Assembly: GCA_036971475.1 (NCBI GenBank)
Contig: JBAIZL010000216.1
Coordinates: forward strand, 23,501-87,500
Length of the DNA stretch: 64,000 bases
Direction of reading: 5' to 3'
DNA from: Prosapia bicincta
Taxonomy: Eukaryota > Arthropoda > Insecta > Hemiptera > Cercopidae
Made by a program: the position numbers and the translations under genes. The notes under the pieces were generated by a model. That model worked only from the letters and a program-made list of their open reading frames with translations, was not told the DNA's origin and searched no databases. This document shows, one piece after another, positions 21,894-34,262 of this stretch (positions are counted from its first letter, which is position 1; the number at the start of each line of letters is the position of its first letter).

Positions 21894-24298
21894 TTAACCG
21901 TGGTAACCATAGCCTGGCGCAGGATATGCAGGGGCGGGTGCCGGTGCAGGGTGAGCACCAGGTGACTTCTTCACTACAGCGTTGAACCCGTTGTGAGGAT
22001 CAGCTGTGTACTCTACGGTGCGTGTGGATCCGTCAGGCTCGACCAGGCTATAGCTGCCGTGGACCACGTCTCCTTCCCTGCTCTCGGACTGGCTCTTGAC
22101 GTCTCCGGTGTGGGCATCGTGTACGTTATAGTCGAAGGTGTAGTGCGGGTTGGGGTCGTATGGTTCAACGCGTGGGGCTGGAGCGTGCGCAGGGGCGACG
22201 TAAGGGCGGTAAGCGGGAGCAGGAGCAGGATATGCGGGGGCGACTACTGCAGGTGCGGCGTAAGGACGGTAAGCAGGCACAGCACGTACTGCTGGCGCGG
22301 AGTAGCTCACTGCCGCTGGATAGCCGGCGTTGGCCGCCGCTAACATCACTGCCAAAATGACCAGCTGAAACAAAACAAACTTTGTCAATAAAGTCGGAGA
22401 CATTTAGAGACTTAAGACCTCATTGATTCTAAATTTCGTAGTTTTAGTGGATACCTTTTGCTTTCTGTTTAACATTTCATTCCCCAAATAGAAAAATAAA
22501 TAATAGCTACACCAATAAGATTATAATGTCTTATAAAGCGATATCCCTCAGTAATGTTATGAACTTATAAGGCAATAATATTACTCGTTATTTCCTTATT
22601 CTTGTCAAAGCCTCGCGCTACTGATGGGATCTTCTTCAAAAATAAAACTGACAACACAAATTATCTATTTCTCAAATAAATAAAAAAAATAACAGCCTGG
22701 ATATAAAATAATAGAGAAAAGTGATATATTTTGAAAGCATTGTGGGTGGTCGAAACGTCGACAAGAAGATTAATGGTTAAAATGTTTTTGCAATACTTTG
22801 GAGCCCTTATATTGTATGCCATTAGTTTACTATCGCACGATGTAGATAAAAGAAAACACTAACTATGAAGTATTGCACATGATATTTTAAACTTGACGAA
22901 TCTATAATGAGCGCTGCCTACTATATAGATTATATGCTTATACACTCGTTTTTGCTTTAGTTTTAGAAATTATTTAATAGAGCACAACCCACATTGCTTT
23001 AACATTAAATTCCTGTAAACATTAAACCTAGGTGAGTTTCATGCTGTGTAGGTATGGTTTCATACAACAGGTGTTTTATTTAGTCACTCGTAGATATTGA
23101 TTAACTTTCTGTGTTGTGTATTATTAAGTTGGATTATTATTATTATTAATTATCAATTATTGAAAATGTATATATTTCAACGAATTTTTCTAACGATTTC
23201 TATTAAACTTATTTCTAATAGTGTCGGACGCATACTCTCTCTTTCTCCCTCCTCTCTCTTTACATGTGTGTATAATTATGTTTGAAAAATTAAATTTTAG
23301 ATACAAAAACACCTGTTAGCGTCAGGCACTCTTTTAGAAATAAGTTTAATTAAAATCGTTTATTATTTTTATCACTTTTTAAAATATTTTAGAATGTTGA
23401 ACTATATTTTTCGTTGAAGTTTCTACTTTTTTGTTAGTCCTACAATTTTCTTCAGTTAGGCCTCGAGATTAGACTTCAAGCAACACTTTAACTATAATTT
23501 TCATGATATATTATAAATTTACAAAATAAACAAATGTTCTGTTGTGGAAAAATATTTAGCTTTCCTCACATAATGTTCTTTTTAAATGTGATTGTGATTA
23601 TAAATGTAATGTTGGGGTGTGTTTATAATTACAGTATCAGTTGAACAGACACGTGGTAGGCTTTAAAGATTATATGTAGACCTTGTGCAACTTATGTTGT
23701 CCTGTAATAAGAAATATACACCAAGCACCGCTTTTGATTTTTATCATTCTAATTTGATCGTAGTTAACTTGTGTTTGTTGTCCCTTAGAGTGTGAAGTGT
23801 CTACTGCTTCATTAATGCAAGCTCTATCTTATCCCCCTTCTTGTCCATAAATTTTATTTAAGTTTATTTTTTCGAATAGAAATAAATTTTTCAAACAAGT
23901 CTTTTTTGAAAAATGGGCTCTTTTTATTAAAAAAATTAATGTAATATTTTTTTGTATTTTACGAAACTTTTATTAATATAAGTAGTAAATATAAACGTTA
24001 TATTATATATAAATAATATTAAATAATATAAATATATATAAAACAGAAATTGATACTTTGCTGAATTCTTCTGGTTTATTTTAGTGAGAATATACAACGA
24101 AACATTTAGTACATTAATAATTTCGTGAAAAACAACTATTTTTCGTAATGCTTGAGGGAAACTCTTTAAGTAAATCGTAGTTAAAGTAGATATTTAGAAA
24201 ATTAATTGGCCGCATTTATGTTTTTGCGTATATGTTCGTAATTATTATTTGAATGTAATAGTAATTCAAAGTTAAATATATTTATATTATTGTACCTA

Positions 24299-24359
<61 letters not shown>

Positions 24360-24478
24360 TAAATCACTTAAATTAACTTTCTCTATAGGTTTTTGAAGAA
24401 ATAATTATTTTATAGCTACACAATTCAATAACATTGGGCTGTTACGTCCTCTTATGTAATATTTACCTTCCACGCCAT
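21894..24478 (-). CDS. RR-2 cuticular protein, gene 4 of cluster
   Basis: Secreted chitin-binding cuticle protein. CDS = exon 1 at 24467-24478 (ATG GCG TGG AAG, MAWK, donor gtaaat) joined to exon 2 at 21894-22364 (acceptor gtttcag, stop TAA at 21894-21896); intron 2102 bp, phase 0; 160 aa. Signal peptide [17 protein letters not shown]. Linker rich in AYRPY, YPAPAPA and VAPA. RR-2 domain about 71-137, with [50 protein letters not shown] and [10 protein letters not shown]. The tail is [20 protein letters not shown]. The domain is almost identical in DNA, synonymous sites included, to genes 5 and 6, which points to recent duplication or gene conversion. A candidate AATAAA is at 21742-21747 (reverse), about 150 nt past the stop. 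An in-frame ATG at 22403 lies upstream of the acceptor and is rejected as intron. Confidence 0.88.
22440..24302. other. Intron of gene 4, gene-free
   Basis: AT-rich intron. GGTCGAAACGTCGAC at 22746-22760 may be the stub of a hammerhead-type end. Nothing else recognised. Confidence 0.4.
24303..24356. repeat. (TA)n microsatellite
   Basis: Uninterrupted TA run in the intron of gene 4, about 110 bp from exon 1. Confidence 0.95.
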
Positions 24479-24503
24479 ATCTGCTGATTGCAAAGCCAAC
24501 AAG

Positions 24504-24634
24504 AACTGTAGCCGGAATAATCCCGGGGACGGCTTAAATACATAATGTACTTGTGGCACTTACCCTTCCCTAAAAACATTGACCGTTGCCTTCAGTGTCC
24601 TTTCACTCAGGCCGGCCAACGCCTACCTCCCTAC
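24504..24634 (-). promoter_or_regulatory. Promoter and shared upstream block of gene 4
   Basis: TATTTAAG on the minus strand (24533-24540) with an ACAGTT initiator about 30 nt downstream (24504-24511). Upstream block 24562-24634, plus strand: CCTTCCCTAAAAACATTGAC, then TGTCCTTTCACT, then GCCAACGCCTACCTCCC. Minus-strand words AAAGGACA and GGTCAATG resemble nuclear-receptor half-sites; whether they bind any is inference. Confidence 0.7.
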
Positions 24635-24844
24635 CGCACTTGGTTTTGGTTCACTGCTCCAGTTTTCCGTGTTTACATACAGTTAGTCCGTTCGCCTCTG
24701 CTGGAATAACAAATCTAATTGTTTAGATTCCTGTAACGCAATGGATTGCTTGGAGTGTACACACTAGTTTAGTGTTCATTGCTATATTAGATTGTTACAA
24801 ATCAATAGTTTTTATTAGAAATAAGTAATATAAACAAAGATTGT

Positions 24845-25080
24845 TTAATGGAAATTCCTACGTAGGTCAACAAGAAATATGATTTTAGTTACTTTTATTA
24901 AATAATTAAAATAATTGTAAATTAAGTAACATAGCCTATCCGTTAAAGCAGCTGTTCTAACTCATAAGCTATAACATGAAATCAGCTGTTTTATGAAGCT
25001 ATATGTTACCACTTATTGTAAGCCAAATGGGACGAAATAACTATACTGCATACCTTGCCCCCCTTTTGTGTAAACACTTT
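24845..25080 (+). repeat. Dispersed repeat family A copy, partial
   Basis: ATTCCTACGTAGGTCAACAAG, AGCAGCTGTTCTAAC, AATCAGCTGTTTTATGAAG, CCAAATGGGACGAAATAACT, CCTTGCCCCCCTTTTGTG. The tail is missing. Lies just upstream of the gene 4 promoter. Confidence 0.65.
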
Positions 25081-25790
25081 TTGTATTATTGACCTAATTT
25101 TTATTAAATGTCTTTTTTCGTGTATTGTAGCCTAACTCTACAACTTTTTAAAAATACATAGTTAGTTTATGTAACTTACTTTTGTATGTTAAATGAGCGA
25201 TATGAAGTGCCATAAAGCATTATGCCTGGGTCTCCTTGATGGTAGTAACAACTAGTCCCTGTAGTCGACGATATCGCATATTAAACATGGACGTCGGTAA
25301 TCTTCGTGACTTTAATGCGCTCCTTCACATGGGAAACAAAAAGTAATATTAACAAGGCGAAAAAGTAAACAAATTTGTGCTAGTTATGCCAGCTGTTAAA
25401 AAGTACAACTAGCTGAATAAATCGAAATTAACAATAACTTAAGCAGTCTATATCTAAGTGAGTGCCGGTATTCTGTGAAAGCTGCGGCCGTTTAATTGTA
25501 GCAAAATAAACTTGCTCTCCAAACGTTTATATAAATATATGGTTTCTTTTGTTATTCTTGAATATGTGTTTTTTGAGTTATTAAACTATGAACAATTTCT
25601 ACGGCCGCCATTATTAAACCGGGTGTTATTATATTCGACCTTTTCAAAAAATAATTTACTTTTGGATTGACTGAAATACGTGCAAAGTTTGGGTTGCATG
25701 TCTTTATACGCATAAAGATTTAAAAAAGGTTTTAAAAAAAAATGTTCAGCCAAAACCCAAGCAAGATAAGATTATACCGTCGGTTATTTC

Positions 25791-25990
25791 TTGATTATTT
25801 TGAAATTCCTTCTATTAGCTAACAATCTCCAGTTAGATATTATATATCAATTTTCAATCGTAATTACAGTATGTTTTTATTCATCCAATCAAGTAGAAAT
25901 AAATATTTTTAAACCCATAGTGGATGACAATAGCCCTACTCTCCTACTTTCCTTCCTATCTGCCGAATTCATTCTCAGAGCACATTTAAA
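25791..25990 (-). repeat. Family A/SINE tail fragment
   Basis: Reverse copy of the tail only: TTCCTTCTATTAGCTAACA, TTTTCAATCGTAATTACAG, TTTATTCATCCAATCAAGTA. The sequence 25991-26200 has a C run at 26055 and CTGGCGAAACGTTGG, but no gene. Confidence 0.55.
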
Positions 25991-26197
25991 TTTATACACA
26001 TAAATAACTAACATTCCCTTAAATTAGCTCTTTTTAAAATATTGCTTACAACTTCGCCCCCCCCCCCAGTTGAAGAGCGAGATCAACAGTTGTTGGGTTC
26101 ACCTCGTCAATGCTAGATGAGATTCTGGCGAAACGTTGGAACTGGGAATTTATGCACTGCAGAATGAACGGATTTACTCCAGATAATAACTATTTAT

Positions 26198-26200
<3 letters not shown>

Positions 26201-26277
<77 letters not shown>
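26201..26277. repeat. (TA)n microsatellite
   Basis: Seventy-seven bp of TA. Confidence 0.95.
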
Positions 26278-26279
<2 letters not shown>

Positions 26280-26364
26280 TTTTTTGGACTAGGAGACTGA
26301 CAGACTTACCTTGGTAAGAGTCCACTCTGTAGTCTTGAAATAGTAACACATAAAGGCACTTAAA

Positions 26365-26404
26365 CAATGATATATTTCAACCACACAGTGGTCTTTATCA
26401 ATCG
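26365..26404 (-). ncRNA. Divergent hammerhead-like motif
   Basis: Minus strand: CGAU, UGAUAAA (in place of CUGANGA), stem II GACCAC/GUGGUU with loop UGU, GAAA, UAUA, UC, AUUG. CGAU pairs with AUUG (one G-U). The layout matches the others but the core deviates at conserved positions, so activity is doubtful. Confidence 0.4.
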
Positions 26405-26735
26405 AAGAGAAAACACAAAAAGAAATATGAGAGAATGAAATAAAATAATACTATTATTATATATATACATATTTATATAAATTGTAATTATAAAATAATA
26501 AGTAACTAAAATAAAATTGTTCTTTGTCGACCTCAATAGAAATTAACTTAACAAACAACTGTTTCTACATTACTTGTTACGAAGGAATCTTCATAGGAAC
26601 CGTCTGTTGAAGTTCAGTGCAGTAATTTATACACAGCCTATGCAACTATCTTGATTAGAGGTTTCTAACCTACCTGTTTATTCCATTACATTCAGATATC
26701 AAACTATTCTTAACAGAGTCGATAGATTTTAAAAG

Positions 26736-26736
<1 letters not shown>

Positions 26737-26809
<73 letters not shown>

Positions 26810-26903
26810 AACTAAGTCAAAATACAAATACAAGAATTATAATTGTAAATTCAATTATAATTCTTGTATTTGTATTTTGACTTAGTTCTTTATTAATACA
26901 CAA

Positions 26904-26973
<70 letters not shown>

Positions 26974-27088
26974 GTATATAAAGAACTAAGTCAAAATACA
27001 AATACAAGAATTATATTTGAATTTACAATTATAATTCTTGTATTTGTATTTTGACTTAGTTCTTTATTAATACACAAGAATACATATT

Positions 27089-27156
<68 letters not shown>
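26737..27156. repeat. (TA)n tracts with two embedded hairpins
   Basis: Three TA tracts (26737-26806, 26906-26972 and 27092-27156) separated by two near-identical 86-bp hairpins (26806-26891 and 26980-27065). Each hairpin begins AAAGAACTAAGTCAAAATAC and ends with its complement. The arms match the fold-back at 7021-7171, but the ribozyme-like centre is gone. Confidence 0.85.
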
Positions 27157-27161
<5 letters not shown>

Positions 27162-27629
27162 ACAGACATAATACATTATATATTATACGAAAAACAATCC
27201 TAATCACTGGAATATTATTTAAATAATAATTTTAAAAATTTAAATAATATTTTTGAAAGATGATCTTTTGTTGTTTTCTCGAATATTTTGACAGGATCTG
27301 TATTAATTGTTTAAAAATATAACGGTTTTAAAAACACTGAAATTGGATATTGAAATTCCCTTAAAATTTTCATATTAATACGCTTGTATTGAAGAGGAAT
27401 AAAACTTTTGAGTGGATTCATGTATACATTTACAATTGTTTCGCATAGATACGGCCAGCGCGCAGGTTTTCAGTCTCTTTTTGCTTGATCCAGTTACATG
27501 TTTTTATTTATTTATCGTTTCTACCAGTATGACTGACACGGATACATTTTGCTATCAGCATTATCTGTCGCTGATATCGTATTTACGGCTGTGCAACAGT
27601 TTGTCTCATTTCGTCAATGAAAGGTGTAA
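27157..27629. other. Gene-free sequence before the 128-bp satellite
   Basis: A 93-codon open frame from 27412 runs into the satellite and has no recognisable domain; not called as a gene. Confidence 0.4.
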
Positions 27630-30600
27630 AGTGGTTGTAAACACAGAGAGGATAAATCCTATAAGCTGGAATTTGGGCCAGATGCTGCACTAAACCTCTG
27701 GCAAGAAAGAAGGTGTATCTATTTATCTAATACATGCGGAATATAGGATAAGGATAAAGTGGTTGTAAACACAGAGAGGATAAATCCTATAAGCTGGACT
27801 TTGGGTCAGATGCTGCACTAATCCTCTGGCAAGAAAGAAGGTGTATCTATTTATCTAATACATGCGGAATATAGGATAAGGATAAAGTGGTTGTAAACAC
27901 AGAGAGGATAAATCCTATAAGCTGGAATTTGGGTCAGATGCTGCACTAATCCTCTGGCAAGAAAGAAGGTGTATCTATTTATCTAATACATGAGGAATAT
28001 AGGATAAGGATAAAGTGGTTGTAAACACAGAGAGGATAAATCCTATAAGCTGGAATTTGGGTCACATGCTGCACTAATCCTCTGGCAAGAAAGAAGGTGT
28101 ATCTATTTATCTAATACATGAGGAATATAGGATAAGGATAAAGTGGTTGTAAACACAGAGAGGATAAATCCTATAAGCTGGAATTTGGGTCAGATGCTGC
28201 ACTAATCCTCTGGCAAGAAAGAAGGTGTATCTATTTATCTAATACATGCGGAATATAGGATAAGGATAAAGTGGTTGTAAACACAGAGAGGATAAATCCT
28301 ATAAGCTGGAATTTGGGTCAGATGCTGCACTAATCCTCTGGCAAGAAAGAAGGTGTATCTATTTATCTAATACATGCGGAATATAGGATAAGGATAAAGT
28401 GGTTGTAAACACAGAGAGGATAAATCCTATAAGCTGGAATTTGGGTCAGATGCTGCACTAATCCTCTGGCAAGAAAGAAGGTGTATCTATTTATCTAATA
28501 CATGCGGAATATAGGATAAGGATAAAGTGGTTGTAAACATAGAGAGGATAAATCCTATAAGCTGGAATTTGGGCCAGATGCTGCACTAAACCTCTGGCAA
28601 GAAAGAAGGTGTATCTATTTATCTAATACATGCGGAATATAGGATAAGGATAAAGTGGTTGTAAACACAGAGAGGATAAATCCTATAAGCTGGAATTTGG
28701 GCCAGATGCTGCACTAAACCTCTGGCAAGAAAGAAGGTGTATCTATTTATCTAATACATGCGGAATATAGGATAAGGATAAAGTGGTTGTAAACACAGAG
28801 AGGATAAATCCTATAAGCTGGACTTTGGGTCAGATGCTGCACTAATCCTCTGGCAAGAAAGAAGGTGTATCTATTTATCTAATACATGCGGAATATAGGA
28901 TAAGGATAAAGTGGTTGTAAACACAGAGAGGATAAATCCTATAAGCTGGAATTTGGGTCACATGCTGCACTAATCCTCTGGCAAGAAAGAAGGTGTATCT
29001 ATTTATCTAATACATGAGGAATATAGGATAAGGATAAAGTGGTTGTAAACACAGAGAGGATAAATCCTATAAGCTGGAATTTGGGTCAGATGCTGCACTA
29101 ATCCTCTGGCAAGAAAGAAGGTGTATCTATTTATCTAATACATGCGGAATATAGGATAAGGATAAAGTGGTTGTAAACACAGAGAGGATAAATCCTATAA
29201 GCTGGAATTTGGGTCAGATGCTGCACTAATCATCTGGCAAGAAAGAAGGTGTATCTATTTATCTAATACATGCGGAATATAGGATAAGGATAAAGTGGTT
29301 GTAAACACAGAGAGGATAAATCCTATAAGCTGGAATTTGGGTCAGATGCTGCACTAATCCACTGGCAAGAAAGAAGGTGTATCTATTTATCTAATACATG
29401 CGGAATATAGGATAAGGATAAAGTGGTTGTAAACACAGAGAGGATAAATCCTATAAGCTGGAATTTGGGTCAGATGCTGCACTAAACCTCTGGCAAGAAA
29501 GAAGGTGTATCTATTTATCTAATACATGCGGAATATAGGATAAGGATAAAGTGGTTGTAAACACAGAGAGGATAAATCCTATAAGCTGGAATTTGGGCCA
29601 GATGCTGCACTAAACCTCTGGCAAGAAAGAAGGTGTATCTATTTATCTAATACATGAGGAATATAGGATAAGGATAAAGTGGTTGTAAACACAGAGAGGA
29701 TAAATCCTATAAGCTGGAATTTGGGCCAGATGCTGCACTAAACCTTGGCAAGAAAGAAGGTGTATCTATTTATCTAATACATGCGGAATATAGGATAAGG
29801 ATAAAGTGGTTGTAAACACAGAGAGGATAAATCCTATAAGCTGGAATTTGGGTCAGATGCTGCACTAAACCTCTGGCAAGAAAGAAGGTGTATCTATTTA
29901 TCTAATACATGAGGAATATAGGATAAGGATAAAGTGGTTGTAAACACAGAGAGGATAAATCCTATAAGCTGGAATTTGGGCCAGATGCTGCACTAAACCT
30001 CTGGCAAGAAAGAAGGTGTATCTATTTATCTAATACATGAGGAATATAGGATAAGGATAAAGTGGTTGTAAACATAGAGAGGATAAATCCTATAAGCTGG
30101 AATTTGGGTCAGATGCTGCACTAAACCTCTGGCAAGAAAGAAGGTATATCTATATATCTAATACATGAGGAATATAGGATAAGGATAAAGTGGTTGTAAA
30201 CACAGACAGGATAAATCCTATAAGCTGGAATTTGGGTCAGATGCTGCACTAATCCTCTGGCAAGAAAGAAGGTGTATCTATTTATCTAATACATGAGGGA
30301 TATAGGATAAGGATAAAGTGGTTGTAAACACAGACAGGATAAATCCTATAAGCTGGAATTTGGGTCAGATGCTGCACTAATCCTCTGGCAAGAAAGAAGG
30401 TGTATCTATTTATCTAATACATGAGGAATATAGCATAAGGATAAAGTGGTTGTAAACACAGAGAGGATAAATCCTATAAGCTGGAATTTGGGTCAGATGC
30501 TGCACTAATCCTCTGGCAAGAAAGAAGGTGTATCTATTTATCTAATACATGAGGGATATAGGATAAGGTAAAAGTGGTTGTAAACACAGAGAGGATAAAT

Positions 30601-33600
30601 CCTATAAGCTGGAATTTGGGTCAGATGCTGCACTAATCCTCTGGCAAGAAAGACGGTGTATCTATTTATCTAATACATGAGGAATATAGGATAAGGATAA
30701 AGTGGTTGTAAACACAGAGAGGATAAATCCTATAAGCTGGAATTTGGGCCAGATGCTGCACTAATCCTCTGGCAAGAAAGAAGGTGTATCTATTTATCTA
30801 ATACATGAGGAATATAGGATAAGGATAAAGTGGTTGTAAACACAGAGAGGATAAATCCTATAAGCTGGACTTTGGGTCAGATGCTGCACTAATCCTCTGG
30901 CAAGAAAGAAGGTGTATCTATTTATCTAATACATGAGGAATATAGGATAAGGATAAAGTGGTTGTAAACACAGAGAGGATAAATCCTATAAGCTGGACTT
31001 TGGGTCAGATGCTGCACTAATCCTCTGGCAAGAAAGAAGGTGTATCTATTTATCTAATACATGAGGAATATAGGATAAGGATAAAGTGGTTGTAAACACA
31101 GAGAGGATAAATCCTATAAGGTGGAATTTGGGTCAGATGCTGCACTAATCCTCTGGCAAGAAAGAAGGTGTATCTATTTATCTAATACATGAGGAATATA
31201 GGATAAGGATAAAGTGGTTGTAAACACAGAGAGGATAAATCCTATAAGCTGGACTTTGGGTCAGATGCTGCACTAATCCTCTGGCAAGAAAGAAGGTGTA
31301 TCTATTTATCTAATACATGAGGAATATAGGATAAGGATAAAGTGGTTGTAAACACAGAGAGGATAAATCCTATAAGCTGGACTTTGGGTCAGATGCTGCA
31401 CTAATCCTCTGGCAAGAAAGAAGGTGTATCTATTTATCTAATACATGAGGGATATAGGATAAGGATAAAGTGGTTGTAAACACAGAGAGGATATATCCTA
31501 TAAGCTGGAATTTGGGTCAGATGCTGCACTAATCCTCTGGCAAGAAAGAAGGTGTATCTATTTATCTAATACATGAGGAATATAGGATAAGGATAAAGTG
31601 GTTGTAAACACAGAGAGGATAAATCCTATAAGCTGGAATTTGGGCCAGATGCTGCACTAATCCTCTGGCAAGAAAGAAGGTGTATCTATTTATCTAATAC
31701 ATGAGGAATACAGGATAAGGATAAAGTGGTTGTAAACACAGAGAGGATAAATCCTATAAGGTGGAATTTGGGTCAGATGCTGCACTAATCCTCTGGCAAG
31801 AAAGAAGGTGTATCTATTTATCTAATACATGAGGAATATAGGATAAGGATAAAGTGGTTGTAAACACAGAGAGGATAAATCCTATAAGCTGGACTTTGGG
31901 TCAGATGCTGCACTAATCCTCTGGCAAGAAAGAAGGTGTATCTATTTATCTAATACATGAGGAATATAGGATAAGGATAAAGTGGTTGTAAACACAGAGA
32001 GGATAAATCCTATAAGCTGGACTTTGGGTCAGATGCTGCACTAATCCTCTGGCAAGAAAGAAGGTGTATCTATTTTTCTAATACATGAGGAATATAGCAT
32101 AAGGATAAAGTGGTTGTAAACACAGAGAGGATAAATCCTATAAGCTGGAATTTGGGTCAGATGCTGCACTAATCCTCTGGCAAGAAAGAAGGTGTATCTA
32201 TTTATCTAATACATGAGGGATATAGGATAAGGATAAAGTGGTTGTAAACACAGAGAGGATAAATCCTATAAGCTGGAATTTGGGTCACATGCTGGACTAA
32301 ACCTCTGGCAAGAAAGAAGGTGTATCTATTTATCTAATACATGAGGAATATAGCATAAGGATAAAGTGGTTGTAAACACAGAGAGGATAAATCCTATAAG
32401 CTGGAATTTGGGTCACATGCTGCACTAATCCTCTGGCAAGAAAGAAGGTGTATCTATTTATCTAATACATGAGGAATATAGGATAAGGATAAAGTGGTTG
32501 TAAACACAGAGAGGATAAATCCTATAAGCTGGACTTTGGGTCAGATGCTGCACTAATCCTCTGGCAAGAAAGAAGGTGTATCTATTTATCTAATACATGA
32601 GGAATATAGGATAAGGATAAAGTGGTTGTAAACACAGAGAGGATAAATCCTATAAGCTGGAATTTGGGTCACATGCTGCACTAATCCTCTGGCAAGAAAG
32701 AAGGTGTATCTATTTATCTAATACATGAGGAATATAGGATAAGGATAAAGTGGTTGTAAACACAGAGAGGATAAATCCTATAAGCTGGACTTTGGGTCAG
32801 ATGCGGCACTAATCCTCTGGCAAGAAAGAAGGTGTATCTATTTATCTAATACATGCGGAATATAGGATAAGGATAAAGTGGTTGTAAACACAGAGAGGAT
32901 AAATCCTATAAGCTGGACTTTGGGTCAGATGCTGCACTAATCCTCTGGCAAGAAAGAAGGTGTATCTATTTATCTAATACATGAGGGATATAGGATAAGG
33001 ATAAAGTGGTTGTAAACACAGAGAGGATAAATCCTATAAGCTGGAATTTGGGTCAGATGCTGCACTAATCCTCTGGCAAGAAAGAAGGTGTATCTATTTA
33101 TCTAATACATGAGGGATATAGGATAAGGATAAAGTGGTTGTAAACACAGAGAGGATAAATCCTATAAGCTGGAATTTGGGTCACATGCTGGACTAAACCT
33201 CTGGCAAGAAAGAAGGTGCATCTATTTATCTAATACATGAGGAATATAGCATAAGGATAAAGTGGTTGTAAACACAGAGAGGATAAATCCTATAAGCTGG
33301 AATTTGGGTCACATGCTGCACTAATCCTCTGGCAAGAAAGAAGGTGTATCTATTTATCTAATACATGAGGAATATAGGATAAGGATAAAGTGGTTGTAAA
33401 CACAGAGAGGATAAATCCTATAAGCTGGAATTTGGGTCACATGCTGCACTAATCCTCTGGCAAGAAAGAAGGTGTATCTATTTATCTAATACATGAGGAA
33501 TATAGGATAAGGATAAAGTGGTTGTAAACACAGAGAGGATAAATCCTATAAGCTGGAATTTGGGTCAGATGCTGCACTAAACCTCTGGCAAGAAAGAAGG

Positions 33601-33645
33601 TGTATCTATTTATCTAATACATGAGGGATATAGGATAAGGATAAA
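27630..33645. repeat. 128-bp satellite array, about 47 copies
   Basis: Tandem units of 128 bp (successive AGTGGTTGTAAAC words at 27630, 27758, 27886 and 28014), 6.0 kb in total, so about 47 units with almost no indels. The few variable sites define subtypes: TGCGGAAT prevails left of about 29.6 kb and TGAGGAAT to the right, with scattered GGGCCAG, GGGTCAG and GGGTCAC variants. Each unit has an inverted repeat AGGAT-AA-ATCCT. 128 is not a multiple of three and stops occur in every frame, so it is non-coding. Lies between genes 4 and 5. Confidence 0.97.
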
Positions 33646-33689
33646 GAAGGTTAGAGGGATTAAAGATAATACGCCTTAATATCTTTGAA

Positions 33690-34262
33690 GACCCATTTAT
33701 TGAATACTAGCAGAGTACCCGTTCTTCGTACGGAGTTGACGAATATTTGAATTGATTTAATTTGTATTTGTTTTTGGGGAGGTTTTTAATTTACTGAAAT
33801 TAAATCTAAATAATTATATCAAACGATAGTTTGTAAATTTTACCCATTATTGCCTTGAAAACCAAGAGAAGGAAGAACATCTGCTTGTAACATGACATTT
33901 GTAAAGTATAACTAACCTTGAAAGATGAATAACAACAGACATTTAATATCACCTGTTTAATTGTGTATATAAATAACTATTACAGCTGATTACAAACACA
34001 TTTACAGTCGACGAATTAAGCCAAGTATATAATGGTGTATAGGTAATTGAGTGTTAAGGGAGTTTTCAAGGCCAGTGGGGGCGGGGGTGCTCTGACGAAA
34101 TTTCTAAATAAAAATAGGCATATGTGTTAACCAGTGACCATAAGAATGTCCATGTAAAGTTCCAGCTCAATGGGTCCAGTGGTTTTTACGTGATTGAGTA
34201 ACACACACAGACAGACACCATTCGATTTTTATATAATACGAGTAGTATAGATAAGTTAATGT
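33690..34262 (+). mobile_element. Decayed non-LTR retroelement (LINE/SINE) fragment
   Basis: Opens with GTACCCGTTCTTCGTACGG and closes with TTCCAGCTCAATGGGTCCAG, then ACACACAGACAGACACCATT, then TATATAATACGAGTAGTATAG. This is the kind of head and tail seen in widespread arthropod non-LTR copies. No open frame. The class is inferred from resemblance only. Confidence 0.5.

Noticed and set aside
27412..27693. 93-codon open frame on the plus strand
   Set aside because: Its C-terminal part is the 128-bp satellite and the rest has no family signature.
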